Positions 8,901-19,400 of a stretch of 64,000 bases of DNA are shown here, one piece after another; position 1 is the first letter of the stretch, and every line of letters starts with the position of its first letter. The position numbers and the translations under genes were made by a program. Below the pieces are notes generated by a model, which did no database searches, was not told where the DNA came from, and saw nothing but the letters and a program-made list of their open reading frames with translations. The stretch spans positions 179,987-243,986 of the forward strand of contig NZ_SJPH01000001.1 of assembly GCF_007859815.1 (NCBI RefSeq), written 5' to 3'. This DNA is from Botrimarina hoheduenensis. GTDB lineage: Bacteria; Planctomycetota; Planctomycetia; Pirellulales; Lacipirellulaceae.

Positions 8901-10384
8901 CCGGCGCCGTCGCCCCGTGGGCCGGCGTAGCCGTAGGTGCCGTAGAAAGCGCCTCCGTCGCCGACCGAGTTGCCGGTGATCGTGCTCTGTCGAATTATGC
9001 CCACGGAGGTGGCGAAGACGCCGCCGCCCCGGCCGCCGCCGCCGGCCGTGTTGGTGTAGCTGTACGCATAGCCGCTGCTGTAGTTGCGGAGCGTGGCGCC
9101 GTCGCCCGTGGCGTTGCCGCTGATGGTGCTCTGTGTGATGTCGAGGGCGCCGGCGACATGCAGCCCGCCGCCATCGCCTCCCGAGCCGCTGGTGTTCGCG
9201 CCGTCTGCTTCGCCGCCGTGGCCCGATCGGTTTCCGCTCACCGTGCTGTCGGTCATTGTCAGGCCGGCGCGGGCGACCAGTCCGCCGCCGTCGCCACCGT
9301 CGCCAATTGCGACGCCCGCCAGAACCTCGGGGCGCGAGCCGCCGTCGCCCGCGCGGTTGTCCGCGACTGTGGAGCGGGTGACGGTGAGCAGTCCGCTCGC
9401 GTTAATGGCCCCGCCCGAGCCACCGTCGCCGGCGTAGGGGCCGTTGCCGCCGTCGCCCGCCGCGTTGCCGGAAATGGTGCTATCGGTCACAACGACCGTG
9501 CCGCCGGCAAAGACCCCGCCGCCGTCGCCGCCGCTGGTCGGCCCGTACTCGTCGGGGTCGGCGCCACCGTTGCCGGCCGTGTTGCCGGTGATCGAACTCG
9601 ATGTAATCGTGACGTCGCCGGTCGCAAAAACGCCGCCACCGTCCCCGCCAACTCCGCCCGCGCCGTAGTAGAAGCTGTCGGCCTCACCCCCATCGCCGGC
9701 GCGGTTGCCGCTGATGGTGCTGCCGGTGATGACCACGTTGCCGACGGAGAACACGGCGCCGCCCGATCCGCCGTCGCTGCCGTCGCCGTAGGTGTAGGGG
9801 ACATAAGGGACGTTGTAGCCGTCGCCGGCGCGGCTGCCGTTAATCGACACGCCGTCGAGCAACAACGTGCCGGTCGAGAGCGAACGCACGGCGCCGCCCG
9901 ATCCGCCCGCCTCGGCAGAAGAGGTGGCATCGGCCGCGCGGCCGTTGACCAGCGCTACGTTGCGCAGTGTGACGTCGCCCGCGCCGGCGCCGATGTCGAG
10001 CACACGCGAGATGCTCTGGGCGTCGATCGTTGGTCGCTCGGCGAGCGCCGAGCCATCGATCACCAGCGCCTCGGTCACAGGGAGCGACGAGCCGCTCAGC
10101 AGCAGCGTCTGCCCCGACAATCCGGCGGCGAACTCGATGGTGTCCGGTCCCGGCGTCGTGTTCGCCAGCACGATCGCTTCGCGCAGCGAAACATCGCCCG
10201 CCGCGGTGTTGCCGTTGTCTTGATCGGTCGCCAGATCGACCACGAAGGTCGCGAGCACGCGGCGGTCCTCGAGCGGCTCCAGGCGCAGCCGTCGGCGCTG
10301 CGGTCGGCGTCCGCTCGCCGTGGCCCGGCGCTCACGCCGGTTAGCGCCCACGGAAAGCCACTGGCGTCTTGTTGTCCTTGACAT
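2900..10384 (-). CDS. Giant secreted CSLREA/beta-helix protein with dockerin
   Basis: This is a 2494-residue surface or secreted protein. It starts with a basic stretch and the planctomycete motif RLRLEPLEDRRVLATF (about residues 33-48). Four modules follow. Each opens with an SLREA or TLREA plus LAN motif (about residues 66, 641, 1301, 1653), runs through right-handed beta-helix repeats full of ITGNxxxxGGG-like turns, and closes with GGPTxTHxPLxGSPAIDAGD and DIGAVE. An NPSFEAGG carbohydrate-binding-like segment separates modules 2 and 3 (about 1125-1281). Module 4 carries a non-helix insert near 2050-2250. A dockerin-like pair follows (GDFNGDGFVDNSDLNLLLA, about 2286; the second loop is degenerate), then an acidic tail. 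It is 63 bases downstream of the larger giant gene and overlaps the TIGR03032 start by ATGA. A role in adhesion or the extracellular matrix is inferred from the domain types. Confidence 0.9.
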   Translation of the reverse strand: MSRTTRRQWLSVGANRRERRATASGRRPQRRRLRLEPLEDRRVLATFVVDLATDQDNGNTAAGDVSLREAIVLANTTPGPDTIEFAAGLSGQTLLLSGSSLPVTEALVIDGSALAERPTIDAQSISRVLDIGAGAGDVTLRNVALVNGRAADATSSAEAGGSGGAVRSLSTGTLLLDGVSINGSRAGDGYNVPYVPYTYGDGSDGGSGGAVFSVGNVVITGSTISGNRAGDGGEADSFYYGAGGVGGDGGGVFATGDVTITSSSITGNTAGNGGADPDEYGPTSGGDGGGVFAGGTVVVTDSTISGNAAGDGGNGPYAGDGGSGGAINASGLLTVTRSTVADNRAGDGGSRPEVLAGVAIGDGGDGGGLVARAGLTMTDSTVSGNRSGHGGEADGANTSGSGGDGGGLHVAGALDITQSTISGNATGDGATLRNYSSGYAYSYTNTAGGGGRGGGVFATSVGIIRQSTITGNSVGDGGAFYGTYGYAGPRGDGAGAAFTQLSAAGTIEGTIIAGNNIDAGEKNLLASDIFGEFNLIGPGDLPTPPPGSFNFPFTLTSNDPQIGPLKNNGGPTRTHSPLRGSPAIDAGDFELVAPPTPLDQRGAGFPRLRGGVIDIGAVESAGFLVNDLGDADDGDAGNGVTTLREAINLANATSGFAIIRFDDALLGETITLGSELQITDSVEIDSRRTAAGVVTIDAAGSGRVFNIDDPTTTNESFDVVLDDLIVTGGQTTGDNELVVGVGFETTHSGGAIRFMSSGTLSLQETIVTQSGTTGRNADGGGVFSATGTVELLGGAITGNSTLGDGADGGGVYSGGDFVIGGEGGLVENNSTAGVSADGGGVFSLTGKVTLGSALLRNNTTTGDDSFGGGTFSYSGDITAIGSLITGNRTTGDGSWGGGVFSELGRVEIRDSTVSGNSTAGGGAYGGAIRTSFGDIVITGSTVSGNTTTGAGASGGAIHTTAGSVQIVGSTIAENSVQGSGAVGGGVVMLGSGFSSIDSAESLAVSNTVVAKNTAGGASSDVEIATGFSTSVLYSLIGNAEGLTLGVGSVGGTTATPLDPRLGPLEDNGGPFLTHRPLIGSPLVDAGNPATFATGGDQRGDRFPRVTDGDGDLAERIDIGAVEAIGLVNPSFEAGGGSLAPWQLVNSGAATTTRADSGVASAGLANNGQGFSVLLQNVPINGGETLLFSTQYLVASSQPRDPAAVGEIKVEFYDAAGGFFQGPNFLGEVVAPTFDASTPTDTWFYAELLAAAPAEAVEARVVVTYVGSDPGAVFYDSLALREALVVDSVADVSIADDGQTTLREAITLANTLPGRDAIAFAPNLSGQTIALAGSEISITDSLLIAGDTVEAPVTIDAQQQSRVFSINDGDGAATIDVAITDLTLTGGATNNQSGGAINTLENLTIERSVITGNQTSGFGFGGGVFAGGIGTLTVRDSTISGNTAYSGGALINYTTGGGSVVIESSTLSGNEEFGYTGGAIFNQSVLTITNSTITDNIGDVGGIFSRFNDVVNLSNNIIAGNRRTDGTPTNLANTGTLTGVQRFNVIGPGGAMLMIDGVDGNQLGVADPLLGPLQPNGGPTPTHAPLAGSPAIDAGDPAVLAEPGVFDQRGEPFDRVEFGRIDVGAVEVQDPRPSQGLVVSTIDDASDGDFAVGELSLREAVEIANLAPGPDTITFDPNVFATTQTIALGSELLVTGDTTITGPGALLLVLDGQDATRVLHTNDGDDGVRKSVSISGLTITRGRTTFIDGQVEPGRGGGLRNTEDLDLTDVVISASTGSDGAGLWSRFGTLDILDSQITGAVAGNKGGALYLRDADVTIRNSVVASGQANRGGAAFTTGVNLTLEDSTLLGNSASQGSGLLREGGALFLQGQTTIARSTITGGFAGRSGGAIFNRSGSLTLESSTINGGLADRGGALYNHAAATAVIQSSTLSGNNASNGGAIYNNGALSLANSTVTDGGATTFGNAAGIANGQPGATATLRDTIVSGNDDPMGPSNLRGVDFTGDYNLVGTGDAIVGVGNVASDSPGLAALGNNGGPTQTHDFLPLSPALDAGSFRLLDDYTFNRFGVDYNFVDIFSAAQNTPSVVAGQARLDVGSGTGAHIWDGGETLSAVGQFVSIDIGFNYPTTSSGSFGSSTAGLGLFSTATGGLIDEIRLNTSIASPGAFVFATFDGDSSLVGTPTGLMTIVAEVTAASAGSLDLQYTLFGDGIADVVRTETLSVSEIYFGPVAFNVEAHGAVHDNLTFGLVGDVPEFDQRGDGFSRLGFGGSGQYLDIGAYEAQTAPVALLNPGDFNGDGFVDNSDLNLLLANWGASTVPPAWVNGFDTFVDNGELNALLANWGFGLSTSFATSGVASAAAVPTPEQPVTVTKAAAAESQAISDAAFATLASDSSLTIDGPKSSSSAEAAKEPASNRSRATFRSAVTRLSDQRKDTTSRRETLSSQTHRAALLLLVGSTPAGDIQERFADSPAPSLGAEDFREDDGVDDETLDSVFSEF

Positions 10385-10447
10385 AGGTCAACGCTTGCTG
10401 GGTACGGGTCGTCTCGATCGTTGGTCGGGTCGCGTGGCTGTCGCTGG

Positions 10448-13400
10448 TCAAGTCCGCCGGCTTCGCTGCAGCAGCGATCGCAACAGGCGTCGCGGCGACC
10501 GTTCGGGGCGGCTCTCGGCGATCGCCTCGTCGGTGGCGTCGGTGGCGACACCCTCGTCGTCGGTCGGTTCGGCGGGCTCGGCGTCCGGCGTCGCGGTATC
10601 GAGGAGCAGCAGCGCCTCGTCGGCAGCGGCGCCGGCTAACGCTGCGCTCGATGCTGTCGTGTTCGATGACGTCGCGCTCGATGACGTTGTGCCTGTGGTC
10701 GCGCCGCTCGTCGGCCACACCTCAGCGGCCGGGACGGCTTCAGCCAAACCGGCGAACGCCTCTTGTTCCGCTTCGCCCACGGCGGCGGCGTCGTTCGGCC
10801 TCGGCGCCAGCGATTGATCGACCACCGTCACCACGGTGAGCGGCGCCGCCGCGTCGCCGATCGCTTCATCGGTTTGCGGCCCCGTCGACAGGGCGATCGC
10901 AGCGTCTCGGTTGTCGCGCCACACGTTGTAGTCGCCGATCTCCACCCGGCCGTTGCCGTTGCCATCGGCTTGCAGGCCAACGCCCTCGGTCGCGCCGAAG
11001 TTGTTGGACCAGAAGGTGTAGTCGTCGTCATCGACATCGCGGTCGCGGTCGTAGTCGCCGGCGATCGGATCGACATCGGCTGCGAGCGCGAACGTCGTCA
11101 CGTCACCGTCGTCATCGCTAACCGTGATCGTCACGGGGTAAACGCCCGGCGCCGCGTAGGTGTGATTGATGGCGAACTGATACGTCGCGAGTGCTGGGGA
11201 GGCATCCGCGATGGGCGTCAGGAGCAGCGGCAGCGTCGTGCCGTCGCCCAGGTCGATCGTCGCCGCAAGCGGTTCGCGGTCGGCTCCGCCGCCGAGCGTG
11301 CCGTCGAAGTCGGTCACCTGTCCGTTAAAGTTCCAGACGAGGGATTCGCCCGCGCTCGGCACCGCGGCGGCCTGCGTGACGGTCGGCGCGTTATTCGCTA
11401 CCGAGACGTCGACCGTCGCGACACCCTGCAGCCCGTCTTTGTCGGTCACCGTGAGAGTGGCGACATAAGATCCACTGTCCGCGTAGAGGTGCGCTGGTGG
11501 GGTGACCGTGCCCGTGACGGGCGTCGACCCGTCGCCGTAGTCCCACACAATGGAGTACGGCCCGTCGCCCAAGCCGGCGGTGTCGGCGAACACGCCCGCG
11601 AAGACGGCGGCGTCGCCCTCGGCAAGCGCCGGCAGCGGGCCGATGGCCACCGTGGGGGCGTCGCCGGCGACGGTCACGAGCCAACTGACGGTGGTCACCT
11701 GCGCCGCTGCGGCGTCCCGGGCTACGACGAGCATCTCGTACCCGCCGTCGTCGGGGAACGCGTAGTCGAGCGTGGGCGTTGCGGTGGTCGTGCTCAGCAC
11801 CTGCGTGGCGCTAGAGTCGGTGACGGTCCAGTCGTACGTCAAACCGGGGTCCCCGCCGCCGGGCTCAATCAGCCCGACCGCCAGCGTGGTGGCGACACCC
11901 TCGGTGGCGAAGCGGCTGATCGGGGCGACAAGCGTCGCCGGCGCGTTGGCGACCTCGATCGTGCGTGTGGCGACGCTGCTGGTGAAGGTCCGCTCGCCCT
12001 CGGTCCCCACGTCGAATGTGTCCGCCACGACGAGCGACAGGACGTACGTCCCCTCGTCGGTTGGCACGAAGCGGAAGCCCGCGTCGGTTCCTGTCACCAG
12101 CGGCGTCAATTCGCCTTGGCGGACGACGCTCCAGGCGTAGGTTCGCACCGCGCCGCTGTCGCCGTTGGCCGACGATCCTTGATCGACGGGGCTCGACGCC
12201 GCGCTGCTCAAGAGCAACTCCCCGCCTTCGACGAAGCCGGTCGCGGCGTCCTCGCCCGCAGCGAAGGTGATCGTGGCGAGGGGATCGACGTCGAAGGTAA
12301 CCAGCCGTGTCGACGCTGCGCCTTGGTTGTCGGTCGCGGTGAGCAGCACCTCGTGGACACCCGCCGTCGCGGGTCGGTACGAGAACTCCGGACCCTCGGC
12401 GGTGACCGCGTCGGGGTCGAATTGCAGGGCCCCGCGCCATGCCAGGGAGAACGTGTCGGCCGGGCTCGGGTCGGTCGTTACGGAGGCGTCGAAGGTGAGC
12501 ACATCGTCCGCCACGGCGCCGGTCGGCGCCGCCAAGCTCGGCGTCACCGGCGCCGCATTGCCAACGATGACGGTCTGCGTCCGTGAAGCGATGGGGCCGA
12601 TGGCGTCGCTCACCGTCGCCCGGATCGCGAAGCCGCCGTCTTGGGGCAGCGTGTACGACGGGCTGGCCAGCGGCGTCGCGACCGTGGATGTCCAATGCGG
12701 CAGCGAGCCCTGGCCGGCGCCTTCGAGAATGCCGTTGGCGGCGGAAGCCGAGTAGTCGGCGACGAGCAGGCCGGCGCCCTCGTTCATCGGCCAGTAGCCG
12801 ACGAGGTTCGGCGTGTTCGCATCAACGGGGCTGAAGGCCGCCTCGGCAGCGATCTCCTCGGCGGTGAGGGCCCGGCTGTAAACGCGGACCTCGTCCATTC
12901 CGCCCTCGTAGCCCCTGCCGATGGCGAACTCGGTGGCGCCCGTGATGATGTTCGAGGCGCCGAACGTGTTGACCGACTCCTCGACGCCGTCGACATAGAA
13001 CCGGACCGAGTTATCGTTGGCGAGCGTCACGGCGACGTGCTGCCAGCCGCCGATGGTGACATTAGCGTTAGAGACCAACGCGTTGACGCCGAACGCCCCG
13101 AAGCCCAGCGAACCATCGGAGACGAAGACATCCCATCCGGTGCCGCCGGCCGATGATGCCCCGAACAGCGACTCCAGGCCGGCGCCTCCGGCGGGGTTGA
13201 TCCATGCCGAGAACGTCAGCTGGTCGGACAACTGGCCGAGGTCGCCCGCGCCGGACAACCGAGCGAGGTCGTCGGCGCCGTCGAAGTTGATGGCGCCGGT
13301 CGTCAGGTCGCGGACGCCGCCGGCCGGATCGATGATCGACACCCGTTGGCTTAGGTTCGCCAAATCGGCGGGGCTCGGATCGGTCAGCGTGATGTCGGCC

Positions 13401-16400
13401 AGCGCGGCGCTGTTCCGCTGGAGCGTGACCACACCGCCGCCGCCGCCGCTGGCGGTAAGGGTGTCGCCCTCGAATACGCCCGCGATCGGCTGGATCGGGT
13501 CGATCACCGTGGGCGTGTCGAACACGGGGATGGCGAACGACGCGGAGTCAGTCTCGCCCGTGTCGAAGTTGAACCCCGAGATGACCAGCGTGTGCGAACC
13601 GCTGTCCTGGGCGGTGAACGCCACTTCGCCCGTGCCGAAGCCCGAATCGACGACCGCGCCGGCAGGGTCGAGCACCTCGAACTCATCGAAAGGCACGCCG
13701 AACGGCACGCCGAAATTGAAGCTAACGAGGTCGCCCTCGCGGAACAGCAGGTTGGGGCCGGAATTCAAGACATCGGTGATCTCATAAGTCAGGAACTCCA
13801 GCGCGGGCATGCCGTCGCCCGAGGGGAAGTAAGCGTCGATCCCCGACAGGTCAAGCGACCGCAAGCGGCGGAAGCGGGTGAAGACGTCCGAATCGCCGTC
13901 GAAGAACTCAAAGGCGCCCCCCGAACGCGAGAGATCGAGCGTCTCTAGCTGCGAAAGCCCGAGCCCTGTGGCCGGGTCGAAGGCGAGGCTGGCGATCGTG
14001 TCGCTGTCCCACTCGTTGTCGCTGAAGTCGAGCGTCTGCAGGTTCACCAGCCGGTCGAGCCCCGCCAGTTGCGTTGCCGAGGGAATCGACGAGAACAACC
14101 CGCTCAGGTCGATCGACGTGATCGACGCGAGCTGGCTCTCGGTGAAGTCGGTAGCGGCGGGCGTGCCGAGCGCCGCGGCGATGCGGCCCACCAAGCCGCT
14201 GGCCACCGAAACCAACGGGTCTTCGATCGGCGGTCGAACCTGGGTGGTCAGCTCGCCGGTGGGCGGGTTCTCGCGGCCGCTGACCGCGTCGCGGACCTCG
14301 ATCGCCTCGGCGGTAAACAGGTCGTCGCCGCTGCCGCCGTAGATGGCGTCTAGGTCTTGGTTGCCGTTCAGGCTGTCGTCGCCGTCTTCGCCGTAGATGG
14401 CGTCGCGGTCGGGCAGGTCGCTCGTCTCGTCGCGTTGCCCGGCGAAGGGCGCCTCGATCTCAATGGCGAAGGGCGCTCCGCCCTCCGCGCCGGTAACGCG
14501 AAGGTAGTAGTCGCCTGCGTCGAGCGTGCGCAGGTCGAGGGCGAGGCCGCTGCCAAGCAGCCGGCCACCCTCGTCGCGTAGCTCAGCGGTGAACGTGGGG
14601 TCGTTGGCCGAAAGCGTGCCGTCGCCGGCGGAGACGAAGCGCACGGCGTTGCCCGTTTCGCCATCGCCCAGAGTACGGAAGCGGAACCACCGCTCGCCCG
14701 ACGGGCCGAGCAGGTAAGGGTCGTCGGCTTCCGTAAAGACGAGCGGCCGGCCGGTCGCCGGGTTGGACACAAACGTGCCGGCGCCGCGGATCGCCCGGTT
14801 GCCAAGCTCGTCGAAGGCGTCCGGCAAGGGGATCGCCTCCGGCGTGCCGTAGACGACGAGCACGTGGTCTTCGCCGAAGCTGTTGCCGCCGACCGCGAGC
14901 GGATCGCCGACGACCGCGCCGACCGACGCGGGTGCGTCGATGAGGCGGTAGTGCGGGTCGGGCCGGTTCACGCCGGCGGCACGCCCCGTGACGAACAGCC
15001 CGGGGATCGACGCCTGGCCGCCGGTGGTGCGTGTGCCTGTGCCGGTGAGCGAGTTGACGAGCAAGCCGGTCGGACCGGCGCCGCCGTTGCCTACACGGAA
15101 CTGCAGTCTGTTGACGCCGGCCGTGAATCCACTCGTGAGTTCGAACGTGTCCAACGACCCGAAACTCGTTGCGGTGTTGGTCACGCCGCTCGGACCGTTG
15201 TTGACCCGGATCTCTCCCCCGTTGTCGCTCGCCCACGAACCATTGATCGACACAGTCGACGGATCGAAACCCGTAAGATCGACCGTCAGCTCGTAAACAT
15301 AAGTGCCGCTCGGACCGTTCGTGTTGTCGGAGACACCGATCCATTGGGCCGGCAGGTCGCCCGACACCCAAGCGCCGTTCGGAGTGATTGACTGGGCTCG
15401 CGGCGCGCTGACGACACGCGCCAGCAGGTCGTCGCGGCCGTCGCGGTTGAAGTCGATCTGCGGCGAGCCGGGCAGGCGAACCACGCCACGCCCGCCGGAT
15501 AGGGGACCGCCCGAGTCGATCCGCCGAGCCGCCACGGTAACGAGAGACTGCGTGCCGCTTTCGGACGCGACCGCGTCGATAATCCAGACCGTGCCGGCTC
15601 CGTCGCCGATGGCCAGATCGACCTGGCCGTTGTTGTCAAAGTCGCCTGCGGTGACCGATGGTTGGGTGACACCGCTGATACCGGTTACCGCCAAGATGGG
15701 CGCCGACGGCAGCGACGCCGACCCTAGATAGACGTCGACCTGCCCGTTCAGCGACACCGCATAGTCATCGAAGCCGTCGGCGTTGATGTCGCCCAACGCG
15801 GCGGTCACGGTGGGCCCGAAACTGAACGAAGCGGGCTCTAGGTGAATCGTGTTTCCGGCGAAGCGCGTCGCGGCGGGCTCCGAGGCGCCCGGCATGGTGC
15901 CGCCCGGGATGACCCCCCGCTGCGAGGGGATCAAGAACGACTGGAAGTTGGTCGAGCCCAGGTCGAAACGGGCGTCGCTCAGCTGGCCATTACCGTCCGA
16001 TCGGATCGCGTTCTCGGCCGAAAAGTCGTCGTTATCTGAAACGAATATGAACGGACGCTGGTACCTTGAGAGGTTGGTTTCGAAGCGTAGCGAATCGAAG
16101 TCGTCGTTGTCCGCTTCGCCTGCGTCGACCGTATTGCCCAGCGGCGAGGCGTCGATCAGGTCATTTAGAAAATTGATTCGGTCGAACGCGTCGTCGAGCC
16201 CGGGGCCGTCCGGGTCAAAGGTGAAGCTTTCGGTAATCGAGCCGACGGTGATCGACACCTGGTAATCGCCCGACCCGGGTTCGAGGCTCACCTCGATCTC
16301 GCTAATCACCCGCTGGTCTTCGTATACCCGCTGTCCGGCGCGCACGGTGGGGCCGAACGACACCTCGTCGAGCCCATCGCCGCTGAGGTCTCCCGGAACC

Positions 16401-19400
16401 GATACCCGGAGCCGGCTATTGGCGGAGGAAGAGGTGTCGGTCGAAGTGAACCGGGCGAGCGACTGGGTAACGTCAACCGTGCCGCCCGTGGTCGAGCTGA
16501 GTGACGCGATGTCGGCGCCCGACAGGATGTAGCCCAGTTGTGAATCGAGCTCTAAGGTCCACAGGCCGTGCCTGCCGAGGCCGTCGTCGGCGCTGAAGTA
16601 CAGCGTGCCGTCCAGCTCGAACTGCGGGATCACATCGAGCGACGCGCCGCTGGTGAGCCCGATGCGGTTCACTTGGCCGTCCTGCCAGCGCCACAGGTCG
16701 GCGTCGAGGCTTGCATTGCCGCTGTCGAGCGCGAAGAAGAGGCCCTCGCTGGTGGAGAGCATCCTCGTTGGGTTAGAGCTCGATTGCCCCGGGTTGATGT
16801 CGGCCGCCAGCACCGGGGCGCTTCCCGGGCTATCGAGCCGCCAGAGTTCGACGCCCCGCTTGCCCGCCTCGTCTTCGGATCGGGCAGAGAAGAACAGCCG
16901 GCCGTCGTGCAGCGTGAAGTTGCCCGGGTCCGATCCGGTGGCGAACTGGTCCGCGACCAGATCGATCGCCGTGAGCTGCCCACTGCTGGGGTTGTAACGC
17001 CACAGCTCGCGACCCACCTGCGACGTCTCTCCTGCAAAGAAGAGAAAGCCGTTGTACTGGATCAGGTCCGATAGGTTGGTGAGCGTGCCCAGAGCGGAAG
17101 TCGGTAGCGGCACGATATTGAACGTTCCGTCGCCACCACCGGCCCGTGTGTAACGTGCGAGCCGATCGTCGTTGGTCAGGTAAAAGACCGTGTCGTTCGC
17201 GCCGGTCTCGACGACCGTTAGGTCTCGCGCGCCGCCGGGGAAACCAAACGGCCTGTTGAGTTCAAACGGAGTGAAGCCCTGACCGATGCTTCCCAGCTGA
17301 CCTGCGATCGTGCCGTACAGCAGGCCGTCGAGCACGATCAGCTCGTCGGTTAGCCGGAACCCGTTGTTGACGTCGGCGGCGTACCACTCGACACGGTTCG
17401 ATGAATCGATGCGGAAGACCCGCGCGTTGTTCGTTGCGCCCGGCAGGCCGCCGATGAAGAACGTGTCGCTGCCGATCGCCACGCTGTCGCCGAACTCCGT
17501 GTGGAAGAGGTCGGTATCCTGGTCCACCCCCGTGTCTTCTTGAACTACCTGCAACGCGTTGAAGTTGGTTCCGTCGATACGCAACAGAGCGGCGTTGGTC
17601 GGTTGGTTGAAGCCGTCGCCGCCGTCGAAGGGGCCGATGCTGTGTCCCAAGAAGCCAGCGCCGTTGTGAACGATCGCCCGGCCGAGCAGCTTGCCCGTGC
17701 CGCCCGACGTGTCGGTACGGACCGGCGACCTTGTGAGCAACGGCCCCGGGATGAGGTCCGCCGCCGCGGTGCCTTCCGCGTACTGACCGGTGATCAGCAG
17801 GTCGTCGGGAGTGTTCACCGCGTCGTACTGCAGCGTGTGCACCGTGACGCCGTCCGTCTGCAACTGGGCGCCATCGAAACGCAGCTCGCGCACCAGGCCC
17901 GGTGTAACCTGGCTCGCCAAGTCGGCCGTCCAGTTGCGAGGCCACAGCTCGGTATCGCTGCCGTAGACGACCGTGACGACCGTGTCGTCGTCCTCCGACC
18001 GGACGAAGACCAGGTCGTCGATGCCGTCGTTGTTGAGGTCGCCGAACCGCTCACCCGGCACGCCTAGCGGCTGCTCGCCATTGGGGCCTTCGCCGTACGC
18101 CTGCACGACGATCTCGGACCAGTCGTTGACCGTGGCGACGTCGTTTAGCTGGCCCGGGCGGAGCAGCACCATGCTCGTGCCGACGCCGTCGGCGTTCTCG
18201 CCGTTGTCGATGACGAAGTCGGTGAAGCCGTCGCCGTCGAAGTCGCCGATCTCGAGGATCCGTCGCGATCCGGCGGGGCCGCTACGCAGGTTGTCGGCCG
18301 AGTAGACCTCGCCCGCGAGCAGCTCGAACGACTCGGAGAAGTCGCCCGGAGAGGCGACCGAAACGTCGTTCAGGTCGATCCCCGGCCGGGTGTCGGGCGG
18401 GACGAATTCAAACGGCGGGGCCAGCTCGTACTCGTATGCTTCCTGCGAAGGCACGGCACCGATCACGTTGACCGTCTCGCCGCTCCAAGGGAAGTTGAGC
18501 GCCGGCGAGTCGGGCGTGTTGCCGAAGATGGTGTCGTTGCCCGCGGCGCCGCGCAGCTCGTCGTCGCCCGGTCCGCCGACGATGTAGTCGTCGTCCACAT
18601 CGTCGGGGCCCCCGGTGATGGTGTCCGCGTACGGTCCGCCGAAGAGGAAGTCGACGCCCGCGCCACCCTGGATCGTCAGCTCCGCCAGTCGCGCGCCCTG
18701 TTCCTGATCGCCCAGCGAGAGGCCCCAGGTGGGGAAGTTCTGCTTCTCTTGCTCCGTGAGCGAGACGTTGATCGGCAAGAACTGGAAGCCCTCGTCGGCG
18801 TGCACCACATCGTCGCCCCGGCGGGTGCTAATGACCTGCCGCTCGACGTCGATCGTGGTGTAGAGCAGGTACTGCTGCTGATAGACCTCCCACTCCGCGT
18901 TGCCGGCGGGGTTGGCGGGGTTGTCGATCGTTTCCGTGCGGAACCGCTGTTCGGCGATGTCCCAGACGAGGCTCGTGAACTCGTAGCGGAACAGGTTGGC
19001 GTCGTACCGCAGCGCGACGTAGTCGGGCACCTCAAAGCCGCGACGGTCTTGGTTGCCGCCAAGGAACAGCACCTGGTCGTCGCCCTCGCCGCCGATGAAC
19101 TGATCGCTGCGGGTGGGCAGCACCGTCTCGCCGGGGCCCTCGGCGAGCGTGCCCGGACGGTTGTCGAGCGGCGCCGCGAAGTCGGGGATGATCTGGAACG
19201 TGTCGTCGCCGGAGCCGCCCAGCAACAGGTCGTCGGCTTGCCGATCGAGACCGCCACTCAGCACATCGGGTCCGCTGCCGCCGAAGATCCACTCGCGGCC
19301 GGCGCCGCCCATCAGCCGGTCGGCGCCCGGACCGCCAACGATCACATCGCGCCGCTGTTGATCGATGCGGGTCGCGTAGTCATCGACCGCCTGTCCAGCG

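Noticed and set aside
7094-10381. Long plus-strand open frame opposite the beta-helix giant gene
   Set aside because: It is the mirror of a repetitive high-GC gene. The minus frame carries recognisable SLREA and DIGAVE modules; the plus frame is Ala/Arg/Val/Gly without domain motifs.
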